Shown: positions 1 through 6,621 of the stretch, one piece after another
Layout of the letters: every line of letters starts with the position of its first letter
Position numbering within the stretch: the first letter of the stretch is position 1
Assembly: GCA_002309475.1 (NCBI GenBank)
Contig: DBXJ01000091.1
Span: 1-8,490 of the forward strand
Direction of reading: 5' to 3'
Source of the DNA: Bacteroidales bacterium UBA1215
Lineage (GTDB): Bacteria; Bacteroidota; Bacteroidia; Bacteroidales; WCHB1-69
DNA length: 8,490 nucleotides
Notes under the pieces: generated by a model
What the model saw: the letters and a program-made list of their open reading frames with translations, nothing else
Told to the model about the DNA's origin: nothing
Database searches by the model: none
Translations under genes and position numbers: made by a program

Positions 1-1835
1 ATGTGCAAGCGTTTGTCGGCTTCTTCGCTGCCGTCTAACAGCATGCCGAATCCGCCGTTGATTACTTCTCCCCAGCCAACGCCGCCACCATTGTGGATGC
101 TTACCCATGTTGCACCACGGAAAGAGTCTCCGATAACATTTTGAATGGCCATATCGGCGGTGAATGAAGAACCGTCGTAAATGTTGGAAGTTTCTCTAAA
201 TGGGGAATCAGTACCGGAAACATCATGGTGGTCTCTTCCCAATACTACAGGAGCTGACAATCTGCCGTCTTTAATAGCTTGATTGAAGGCGGCGGCTATC
301 TTAGTTCTTCCTTCACAATCGGCGTATAGTATTCTGGCTTGCGAGCCGACTACCAAATGATTTTCTTTGGCACCTTTTATCCATTGTATGTTGTCATGCA
401 TTTGTTGTTGTATTTCAGCCGGAGCGGTGCGGGCTATTTCTTCCAATACACTGATGGCTAAATGATCGGTAACTTCCAAATCTTCCGCTTTGCCGGATGT
501 ACAAACCCAACGGAAAGGTCCGAAACCATAGTCGAAACACATAGGTCCCATAATATCTTGTACATAGGAAGGATAGCGGAAACCGGTGCCGTCTGCATTC
601 ATAACGTCTGCTCCGGCACGACTGGATTCCAATAGGAAGGCATTGCCATAGTCGAAGAAATACATGCCTTTGGCAGTCAGTTGATTGATAGCAGCTACCT
701 GTCGGCGAAGACTTTCTTGTACTTTGGCTTTGAATTGTGCAGGGTCTTCTGCCATCATCACTTTGGCATTTTCGAAACTAACTCCTACAGGGTAGTAGCC
801 GCCTGCCCATGGATTGTGCAAGGAGGTTTGGTCTGAACCTAAATCTACTTTTATATCGTGTTGTACGCAATATTCCCACAAATCCACCACATTGCCTTGA
901 TAAGCAAAAGAATGTGCCTGCTTCTTTTCTCGCATTTCGTTCACTTTGGCGAATAAAGCGTCTAAGTCTTCATATATCTCGTCCACCCAACCTTGTTGGT
1001 AACGTTTTTGTGTAGCAGACGGATTGATTTCAGCGGTAATGGATACCACGCCTGCTATGTTGCCGGCTTTTGGTTGGGCACCGCTCATGCCGCCCAAGCC
1101 TGCCGTGATAAATAATTTTCCTGCTGTACCGCCACCAATCTTACGAGCGGCATTGAGCACGGTGATAGTAGTGCCGTGTACTATTCCTTGCGGACCGATA
1201 TACATATACGAACCGGCTGTCATTTGACCGTATTGACTGACACCCAATGCATTGAAACGTTCCCAGTCATCGGGTTTGGAATAGTTGGGTATTACCATTC
1301 CGTTGGTAACCACCACTCTTGGTGCATTTTTGTGAGATGGGAACAAACCGAGCGGGTGTCCGCTATACATGACCAAAGTTTGCTCATCGGTCATTTGTGA
1401 CAAATATTTCATTACTAAACGATATTGAGCCCAATTTTGAAAAACAGCACCATTGCCGCCGTAGGTAATCAATTCGTGCGGGTGTTGTGCAACGGCAGGG
1501 TCCAAATTGTTTTGTATCATCAACATGATGGCAGCCGCCTGACGACATTTTGCGGGATATTCGTCAATAGGACGTGCATACATGGGATATGCAGGACGGA
1601 AACGATACATATAAATTCTGCCATATTGATGCAATTCTTCTGCAAATTCCTTGGCTAAAACTGCATGATGCTTTGCAGGAAAATATCTTAATGCATTGCG
1701 AATGGCTAACTTCTTTTCCGAAGGAGTAAGTATATCTTTACGTTTCGGAGCATGGTTGATGCTGGTGTCGTATGGTTGTAATGCCGGCAATTCGTCCGGA
1801 ATACCTATTGTTAATTCTTTCTGAAAATCGTTCAT
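1..1835 (-). CDS. hutU: Urocanate hydratase (urocanase), 3' end cut by window edge
   Basis: Cytosolic NAD+-dependent enzyme of histidine degradation that hydrates urocanate to 4-imidazolone-5-propionate. The frame is open from an ATG at 1835-1833 (MNDFQKELTIGIPDELP...) to the left edge, giving 611 residues. The dinucleotide/active-site glycine-rich stretch GLGGMSGAQPKA is at residues 246-257, the motif FGPFRWVC ends at C445, and RDHHDVSGTDSP and HNGGGVGWGEVINGG follow towards the end. The spacing and motifs fit the roughly 670-residue urocanase found in Bacteroidota and animals rather than the roughly 555-residue Pseudomonas/Bacillus form, so about 60 C-terminal residues should lie outside the window. 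The start is preceded by an A-rich leader and a good -7 element (1865-1872). Other hut genes, if clustered, would lie to the left, downstream of this one. The family call is very secure; the length comparison is from memory. Confidence 0.96.
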   Translation of the reverse strand, partial: MNDFQKELTIGIPDELPALQPYDTSINHAPKRKDILTPSEKKLAIRNALRYFPAKHHAVLAKEFAEELHQYGRIYMYRFRPAYPMYARPIDEYPAKCRQAAAIMLMIQNNLDPAVAQHPHELITYGGNGAVFQNWAQYRLVMKYLSQMTDEQTLVMYSGHPLGLFPSHKNAPRVVVTNGMVIPNYSKPDDWERFNALGVSQYGQMTAGSYMYIGPQGIVHGTTITVLNAARKIGGGTAGKLFITAGLGGMSGAQPKAGNIAGVVSITAEINPSATQKRYQQGWVDEIYEDLDALFAKVNEMREKKQAHSFAYQGNVVDLWEYCVQHDIKVDLGSDQTSLHNPWAGGYYPVGVSFENAKVMMAEDPAQFKAKVQESLRRQVAAINQLTAKGMYFFDYGNAFLLESSRAGADVMNADGTGFRYPSYVQDIMGPMCFDYGFGPFRWVCTSGKAEDLEVTDHLAISVLEEIARTAPAEIQQQMHDNIQWIKGAKENHLVVGSQARILYADCEGRTKIAAAFNQAIKDGRLSAPVVLGRDHHDVSGTDSPFRETSNIYDGSSFTADMAIQNVIGDSFRGATWVSIHNGGGVGWGEVINGGFGMLLDGSEEADKRLH

Positions 1836-1864
1836 ATCAATTTTTTTTATTCTTTTTCGATATG

Positions 1865-1872
1865 CAAAGATA
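1865..1872 (-). promoter_or_regulatory. Probable hutU promoter, -7 element TATCTTTG
   Basis: Read on the minus strand this is TATCTTTG, an exact match to the Bacteroidota -7 consensus TAnnTTTG, followed by CA as is common in that phylum. It would start transcription within a few bases and give a leader of roughly 20-25 nt before the hutU ATG at 1835. I find no clear -33 TTG at the expected distance (around 1892-1897), so it may be weak or activator-dependent. Confidence 0.55.
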
Positions 1873-2061
1873 ACATTTTTTTTGTTTCATAATATAAAAT
1901 CTTTTCTTCGATTTTTATAAATTTATTATAAAATATTGAAAATAAATTATTTATATAAATCTGAAATTTTATGTTAAAATTTTATTTTATTATAATTCAA
2001 TAAATTACAAAGAATTTAAATTTTTTTTCAAAAAAATGTAAAAAATCAATAAAAAAATTAG

Positions 2062-2069
2062 TACTTTTG
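2062..2069 (+). promoter_or_regulatory. Probable metK promoter, -7 element TACTTTTG
   Basis: TACTTTTG is an exact match to TAnnTTTG and lies 45 bases upstream of the metK ATG, predicting a leader of about 35-40 nt. No good TTG is present about 20 bases upstream, where the sequence is A-tract. The 17 bases 2066-2082 (TTTGCAAAATTAAATTT) recur exactly at the pepD promoter. Confidence 0.6.
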
Positions 2070-2114
2070 CAAAATTAAATTTTTAGAGTATTCAATTAAA
2101 AAAGATAAAAAGAA

Positions 2115-3446
2115 ATGTCATATTTATTTACATCAGAATCAGTATCAAAAGGGCATCCTGACAAGGTGGCAGACCAAATTTCGGATGCATTGTTAGATGA
2201 ATTTTTAAGAAGAGATCCGGAAGCAAAAGTAGCTTGTGAAACCATGGTAACAACGGGTTTGACATTTTGTGCGGGCGAGGTGAAAACCACTGCCTATGTA
2301 GATGTGCAAACCACTGCACGGGAAGCTATCCGCGAAGCCGGCTATACAAAAGGCGAATACATGTTTTCTTATGATTCATGCGGAGTAATTTCCGCTATTC
2401 ATGAGCAATCACCTGATATTAATAGGGGAGTGGAACGCTCTAAGCCGGAAGAGCAAGGTGCCGGCGACCAAGGCATGATGTTTGGTTATGCTTGCAACGA
2501 TTCGGATTCATACATGCCGTTCCCTATCGATTTAGCCAATCGCTTTATTGCTGAATTGACGAGAATTCGTGAAGAGGGCAGAAGAATGAAATATTTGCGT
2601 CCGGATGCAAAAGTGCAAGTGACGGTAGAGTATAACGATAAAGGAAAAATCCAAAAAGTGCATACATTAGTATTTTCCGTGCAGCACGATGAAATGAATG
2701 CCAATGCGGAAATTACTCGCAAGATGATAGAAGATGATATTAGAAAAATAATCATACCCAATGTTGTTCGCCGTTTGCCGTCGCACACCAAAAAATACAT
2801 GAAGAAAAATTACAAATTGTTTGTCAATCCGACGGGACAATTTATCATTGGCGGCCCTCATGGTGACACCGGATTGACAGGAAGAAAAGTTGTTGTTGAC
2901 ACCTACGGTGGCATGTGTCCTCATGGTGGTGGTGCATTCTCGGGCAAAGATCCTTCCAAAGTTGACCGCTCCGGAGCGTATGCGGCCCGTCATATTGCTA
3001 AAAATATTGTTGCAGCAGGCTTGGCAAAGAAATGTAGTGTACAAATTGCCTATGTCATCGGCGTAGCAAAACCGGTTAGTTTGTGTATCAATACCGAAGG
3101 AACTTCTATTCGTCAAGCCAATAATCGCCGTTTGCCGGATACCAAAATCGCTCAAGTGGTGATGAATTTGTTCGATTTAACACCTTATGGCATCATTTCC
3201 CGCTTCCAATTGAAGAATCCTATTTATCATGAAACGGCAGAAAGAGGTCATTTCGGCATCAATTCCTACGAAGACGATGTTGAAGTGATATACGATGATG
3301 AAACTCTTTACGATAAATATCAACCCTCTTTGAAGAAAATCGGCGACAGTTATTACAAGCGTGTTTGTTTTTATCCTTGGGAGAAATTAGACTATGTTGA
3401 ACAACTCCGTCAGGCATTCGGATTACCGTCAGAACAAGATAAATAA
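2115..3446 (+). CDS. metK: S-adenosylmethionine synthetase (methionine adenosyltransferase)
   Basis: Cytosolic enzyme that makes S-adenosylmethionine from ATP and methionine, releasing phosphate and pyrophosphate; it supplies methyl groups for the whole cell. Diagnostic motifs are all present: GHPDK at residues 13-17 (ATP binding), GAGDQG at 115-120, GGPHGDTGLTGRK at 246-258 and GGGAFSGKD at 271-279 with the following PSKVDRSGAYAAR. The start is the ATG giving MSYLFTSESVSKGHPDK, the usual N-terminus. At 443 residues it is longer than the roughly 384-residue E. coli protein. Most of the excess is a block of about 35 residues, rich in Asp, Glu and Tyr, inserted between GHFG (378-381) and PWEK (from 421). 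Such long forms are, to my knowledge, normal in Bacteroidota. It has its own promoter and is followed by a hairpin, so it appears monocistronic. Confidence 0.98.
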   Translation: MSYLFTSESVSKGHPDKVADQISDALLDEFLRRDPEAKVACETMVTTGLTFCAGEVKTTAYVDVQTTAREAIREAGYTKGEYMFSYDSCGVISAIHEQSPDINRGVERSKPEEQGAGDQGMMFGYACNDSDSYMPFPIDLANRFIAELTRIREEGRRMKYLRPDAKVQVTVEYNDKGKIQKVHTLVFSVQHDEMNANAEITRKMIEDDIRKIIIPNVVRRLPSHTKKYMKKNYKLFVNPTGQFIIGGPHGDTGLTGRKVVVDTYGGMCPHGGGAFSGKDPSKVDRSGAYAARHIAKNIVAAGLAKKCSVQIAYVIGVAKPVSLCINTEGTSIRQANNRRLPDTKIAQVVMNLFDLTPYGIISRFQLKNPIYHETAERGHFGINSYEDDVEVIYDDETLYDKYQPSLKKIGDSYYKRVCFYPWEKLDYVEQLRQAFGLPSEQDK

Positions 3447-3450
3447 AAAA

Positions 3451-3476
3451 AAACGGTCGACTGAGGTCGACCGTTT
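3451..3476 (+). terminator. Perfect 11-bp hairpin after metK (terminator or 3' stabiliser)
   Basis: AAACGGTCGAC (3451-3461), loop TGAG (3462-3465), GTCGACCGTTT (3466-3476) form a perfect, GC-rich stem with a four-base loop, starting five bases after the metK stop. On the plus strand the stem ends in only three Ts and then GAATTC, so the U-tract is poor. On the minus strand the A-run 3445-3453 becomes a long T-run, which makes a textbook intrinsic terminator for antisense transcription. It probably ends metK transcripts, protects their 3' end, and blocks reverse reads. Confidence 0.7.
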
Positions 3477-3552
3477 GAATTCATTAACAATTTTATCTTT
3501 TTTGACTATGATACTTGCTTTTACGGCAGGTAGAAAAAAAAGTTTCAAAAAA

Positions 3553-3585
3553 TTGAAAAAAAAAGTTAAAAAAGTAATATATTTG
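3553..3585 (+). promoter_or_regulatory. Probable pepD promoter (TTG at -33, TATATTTG at -7)
   Basis: TATATTTG at 3578-3585 matches TAnnTTTG exactly. A TTG at 3553-3555 lies 22 bases before it, compatible with the Bacteroidota -33 element. Transcription would begin near 3590, giving a leader of roughly 25-30 nt. The short inverted repeat TTTCAA-AAAA-TTGAAA (3543-3558) overlaps the -33 region, but it may be chance in such A-rich DNA. Confidence 0.65.
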
Positions 3586-3618
3586 CAAAATTAAATTTAA
3601 TCTATAAATATAAAGAAA

Positions 3619-5076
3619 ATGAGTACTGAATTAGAACCAAAAGTTTTGTGGAATAATTTTAGAAACATTTGTAGTATTCCACACCCGTCAAAACATGAAG
3701 CTCAAATTACCGCCTTTTTGATGAAATGGGCAAAAGAGCGTAAAATTGATGTTAAACAAGACAAAATCGGCAACTTGATATTCACCAAGCCTGCTACCAA
3801 AGGAATGGAAAATCGTGTAGGCGTTGTTCTTCAAGGACACATTGACATGGTGCCTCAAAAAAATAGCGACAAAAAGCATGATTTTACCAAAGATCCCATC
3901 GAAATGGTGGTCAGAAAAGATGGTTGGGTGAGTGCCAATGGTACTACCTTGGGTGCCGACAACGGTATAGGCGTTGCCGCCGCATTGAGTGTTTTGGAAT
4001 CTAATAATATTCAACACGGACCATTAGAAGTGTTGGTAACTATTGATGAAGAAACCGGCATGACAGGTGCATTTGGTTTGAAGCCGAAAATGTTCAAAGG
4101 TGATATTTTGATTAATTTAGATTCAGAAACAGAAGGTGAATTGTATATCGGTTGTGCAGGTGGTTTGGATGCAAACTTCAGCCGTAAATATAAAATGGTA
4201 AAAACTCCCGCCAATATGGTTGGCTATGAAGTTAAAATCAGCGGTTTGAAAGGCGGACACTCAGGAATGGATATCGCTATGGGTCGTGCCAATGCTAACA
4301 AATTGGCTGTTCGTATCATGTATAATGCAGTGAAAAAATATGGTGCCAATATTGCAACAGTTGTCGGCGGAAGTTTGCGTAATGCTATTCCGAGAGAAGC
4401 AGTTGTTACCATGGCAGTGCCCGAAGCCAATGCCGCTAAATTCAAAACTTTCATCACTAAAATCACTAAGATTTTGTCAGCAGAGTTTGCCAAAACAGAA
4501 CCGGATTTCAATTTGAGTATTAAGAAAATTGCTACTCCGGCAAAAGTAATTGAAACCAAAGCCCAAAATCAATTTATCAACATGATTTATGCTATTCCTA
4601 CAGGCGTTCTTCGCATGAGTGATTCAATGGAAAATTTGGTGGAAACTTCCAACAACTTGGCGAATATGACAGCAGAAAACGGTGTAATGACAGCAAAATG
4701 TTTGTTGCGTAGTTCTGTAGATTCCGCAAAAGAAGCACTAGGCGATAGAATGGCAGCCATTGCAGAATTGGCAGATTGCGATATAGAACTTACAGGTGCA
4801 TATCCGGGATGGAAACCCAATATGGATTCTGCTATATTGAAAACAATGCAAGACATTTACAAAAAATTATTCAAGAAAACAGCTGATATAAAAGCTATTC
4901 ACGCCGGTTTGGAATGCGGTTTGTTTGGTACTATGTATCCTAATTGGGATATGATTTCTTTCGGACCAACTATTTCTCATCCTCACTCTCCGGACGAAAA
5001 AGTAAATATCGAAAGTGTGGCTAAATTCTGGAAATTCTTAGTGGAAACTTTGAAAAATATTCCGGTAAAAAAATAA
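3619..5076 (+). CDS. pepD: Cytosol aminoacyl-histidine dipeptidase (peptidase D, family M20C)
   Basis: Zinc-dependent cytosolic dipeptidase that hydrolyses Xaa-His dipeptides such as carnosine and many other dipeptides. The 485-residue length equals that of E. coli PepD. The metal and catalytic residues are all visible: H74 and D76 in GHIDMV, bridging D114 in GADNG, catalytic E144 and ligand E145 in DEETG, D168 in NLDSE, and H456 in PHSPDE. These fall at a nearly constant offset of 5-6 from the known PepD positions (H80, D119, E149/E150, D173, H461), so the active site looks intact. The lid domain, which mediates dimerisation in this family, should occupy roughly residues 185-390. There is no signal peptide. 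It has its own promoter and a strong terminator, hence is probably monocistronic. The leader before the ATG is A-rich (TAAATATAAAGAAA) without a strong Shine-Dalgarno sequence. Histidine freed by this enzyme could feed the hut pathway, but nothing here shows co-regulation. Confidence 0.95.
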   Translation: MSTELEPKVLWNNFRNICSIPHPSKHEAQITAFLMKWAKERKIDVKQDKIGNLIFTKPATKGMENRVGVVLQGHIDMVPQKNSDKKHDFTKDPIEMVVRKDGWVSANGTTLGADNGIGVAAALSVLESNNIQHGPLEVLVTIDEETGMTGAFGLKPKMFKGDILINLDSETEGELYIGCAGGLDANFSRKYKMVKTPANMVGYEVKISGLKGGHSGMDIAMGRANANKLAVRIMYNAVKKYGANIATVVGGSLRNAIPREAVVTMAVPEANAAKFKTFITKITKILSAEFAKTEPDFNLSIKKIATPAKVIETKAQNQFINMIYAIPTGVLRMSDSMENLVETSNNLANMTAENGVMTAKCLLRSSVDSAKEALGDRMAAIAELADCDIELTGAYPGWKPNMDSAILKTMQDIYKKLFKKTADIKAIHAGLECGLFGTMYPNWDMISFGPTISHPHSPDEKVNIESVAKFWKFLVETLKNIPVKK

Positions 5077-5092
5077 TCAGCTTGTTTGGTTC

Positions 5093-5127
5093 AAAGTACC
5101 TTCTGTTTTTATAGAAGGTACTTTTTT
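5093..5127 (+). terminator. Strong intrinsic terminator after pepD
   Basis: AAAGTACCTTCT (5093-5104) and AGAAGGTACTTT (5113-5124) are perfect 12-base complements around an 8-base loop. The right arm runs directly into a T-tract (5122-5127). It lies 16 bases after the pepD stop. This is a textbook Rho-independent terminator and separates pepD from mnmE. Confidence 0.92.
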
Positions 5128-5151
5128 ATTGTATTTGAATAGAATACAATA
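5127..5151. repeat. AT-rich inverted repeat upstream of mnmE
   Basis: TATTGTATT (5127-5135) and AATACAATA (5143-5151) are perfect 9-base inverted arms around TGAATAG. The TTGAATAG at 5136-5142 (with the preceding T) recurs at 5170-5177, just before the possible mnmE -7 element. It could be an operator or a weak secondary hairpin; its base composition makes chance possible. Confidence 0.4.
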
Positions 5152-5175
5152 TGAGAATTAAAGTTTTACTTGAAT

Positions 5176-5183
5176 AGTATTTG
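5176..5183 (+). promoter_or_regulatory. Possible weak mnmE promoter (AGTATTTG)
   Basis: AGTATTTG (5176-5183), preceded by T, is an imperfect version of TAnnTTTG: read as TAGTATTTG it has one base too many between TA and TTTG. A second near match, TGTATTTG, is at 5130-5137. mnmE lies beyond a strong terminator and so needs a promoter here, but neither candidate is convincing and no clear -33 element is seen. Confidence 0.3.
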
Positions 5184-5200
5184 AAAATAAATTCTTAAGC

Positions 5201-6553
5201 ATGCAAGATACCATTTGCGCCATATCAACGCCGGTTGCCGTAGGAGGAGTGGCGGTAGTGAGAATATCGGGGGAGCAGTCCTTGTCGATAGTCAATAAAA
5301 TTTTTTCTTCGAAATTTAAAGTTGACACCATTCAGCCACGACATGCATATTATGGGGAAATTATTGACGGAGATATTACTTTAGATCAGGTTGTTGTTAC
5401 ATACTATGCCGCTCCGAAATCTTTTACAGGTGAAGATGTGGTGGAAATTTCTTGTCATGGCTCTTTGTATGTTCAAAAACGCCTCCTTGAATTGTTGGTA
5501 GAGCAGGGCTGTCGCATGGCGATTGCCGGAGAATTTACGCAAAGAGCGTTTTTGAATGGAAAAATAGACTTGTCGCAGGCGGAGTCGGTGGCAGATTTGA
5601 TAGCCGCACAGTCCCGTATGTCGCATCAATTGGCCATGCAAGGTCTGAAAGGCGGCGTCTCGGATGTGATTAAATCATTGAGAGAGCGATTGCTATACTT
5701 TTCTTCCATGTTGGAATTGGAATTGGATTTCGCAGAAGAAGATGTAGAATTTGCTGACAGACAACAATTTGCTGACTTATTGGAAGAAATAGACCTGAAA
5801 ATTAACCAACTGCTCAATTCTTTTGCACAAGGCAATGCCATCAAAAATGGTATTCCCGTAGCCATAGTAGGAAAACCTAATGTCGGAAAATCTACTTTGC
5901 TCAATGTCTTGCTTCGCTACGATAGAGCCATCATTTCCGATATTCCGGGTACCACCCGTGATACAATAGAAGATACTTTTACTTTGGGTGGCTATACTTT
6001 CCGTTTGATAGATACCGCCGGTTTGCGGACTACCAATGACAATGTGGAACAATTGGGTATCAATAGAACTTACCAATCTATCAAAGAAGCCGATATCATT
6101 CTCTATGTAATTGATGTTGCATCTATCGACAATTATCAAAAAGATTTGGATGAATGCCTGAAAGATATCGACATGTCGCACAAGCAAATATTGGTGCTTG
6201 CCAACAAAACCGACTTGTATCAACAGTCTGTCAACAAGCAGGAAAATGTGTTTTTTATTTCTGCAAAATGTCAGCAAGGTATTGATGCTGTGGAACAAAA
6301 ATTAGAGCAAATAGCACAATCTTATAGCAAAGATGAAGGTATTTTGCTGTCAAATTTGCGTCATTATCAAGCATTGCAAAATGCCGACCTCGCTCTACAA
6401 CAAGCCAAAGAAACTTTTTCTGCAGGTCTTTCTAACGATTTGATAGCCGTTAGTATTCGAGAAGTATTGTATCACTTGGGAACCATAATAGGAGAGGTTT
6501 CCAATGAAGAAATATTGGGAAATATCTTTTCCCGATTTTGTATTGGTAAATAA
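5201..6553 (+). CDS. mnmE: tRNA uridine-5-carboxymethylaminomethyl(34) synthesis GTPase MnmE
   Basis: K+-activated GTPase that works with MnmG to add the (carboxymethyl)aminomethyl group to the wobble uridine (U34) of certain tRNAs, using a tetrahydrofolate one-carbon unit. The 450-residue length is normal. The N-terminal folate-binding/dimerisation domain begins with the typical MQDTICAISTP. A helical domain follows, interrupted by the G domain: G1 GKPNVGKS at 224-231, G2 TTRDT at 251-255, G3 DTAG at 271-274, G4 NKTD at 335-338 and G5 SAK at 354-356. The C-terminus is FCIGK (446-450), carrying the conserved cysteine of the family's CxGK end. No key residue is missing. The start is fixed by the family N-terminus. 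It is convergent with the next gene and has no partner (mnmG) in the window. Confidence 0.97.
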   Translation: MQDTICAISTPVAVGGVAVVRISGEQSLSIVNKIFSSKFKVDTIQPRHAYYGEIIDGDITLDQVVVTYYAAPKSFTGEDVVEISCHGSLYVQKRLLELLVEQGCRMAIAGEFTQRAFLNGKIDLSQAESVADLIAAQSRMSHQLAMQGLKGGVSDVIKSLRERLLYFSSMLELELDFAEEDVEFADRQQFADLLEEIDLKINQLLNSFAQGNAIKNGIPVAIVGKPNVGKSTLLNVLLRYDRAIISDIPGTTRDTIEDTFTLGGYTFRLIDTAGLRTTNDNVEQLGINRTYQSIKEADIILYVIDVASIDNYQKDLDECLKDIDMSHKQILVLANKTDLYQQSVNKQENVFFISAKCQQGIDAVEQKLEQIAQSYSKDEGILLSNLRHYQALQNADLALQQAKETFSAGLSNDLIAVSIREVLYHLGTIIGEVSNEEILGNIFSRFCIGK

Positions 6554-6621
6554 TAATTGTAGGGTTAGTTTTCCTTTGTAAAATCCATCGCTAAATGCAA
6601 CAGGAGAGGAGTCTATTATTA

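Larger units (their letters stand above)
1836..2114. other. AT-rich divergent intergenic spacer (hutU/metK)
   Basis: This 279-bp stretch holds no credible gene. By direct count only 27 of the 240 bases from 1861 to 2100 are G or C (about 11%), against visibly much higher GC in the flanking genes. It carries one TAnnTTTG element facing each way: 1865-1872 for hutU and 2062-2069 for metK. The roughly 190 bp between them is low-complexity A/T with homopolymer runs. I see no long hairpin and no riboswitch-like fold. Confidence 0.85.

Noticed and set aside
2070..2114. SAM riboswitch in the metK leader
   Set aside because: The predicted leader is only about 35-40 nt and nearly all A/T, with no stem or conserved core; there is no room for a known SAM riboswitch unless transcription starts much further upstream.
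2667..3155. 162-codon minus-strand open frame inside metK
   Set aside because: It is fully antisense to a clear, motif-complete metK and resembles no family I know; it is a frame shadow.
3543..3558. TTTCAA-AAAA-TTGAAA inverted repeat as an operator of pepD
   Set aside because: The six-base arms lie in A-rich DNA, where such palindromes arise readily; its overlap with the -33 region is noted but not enough to call a site.
3394..3594. 66-codon plus-strand frame spanning the metK end and the hairpin
   Set aside because: It begins inside metK in another frame and reads through the terminator hairpin and pepD promoter, with a lysine-rich tail that merely reflects A-tracts.
5777..6298. 173-codon minus-strand open frame inside mnmE
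   Set aside because: Antisense to the G domain of mnmE, with no recognisable motif; a shadow of the real gene.
6554..6621. Bidirectional terminator between convergent mnmE and amn
   Set aside because: I expected one, but found only a weak TTTT/AAAA pairing and no stem with a T-tract on either strand. Termination here may be Rho-dependent or lie within the genes.
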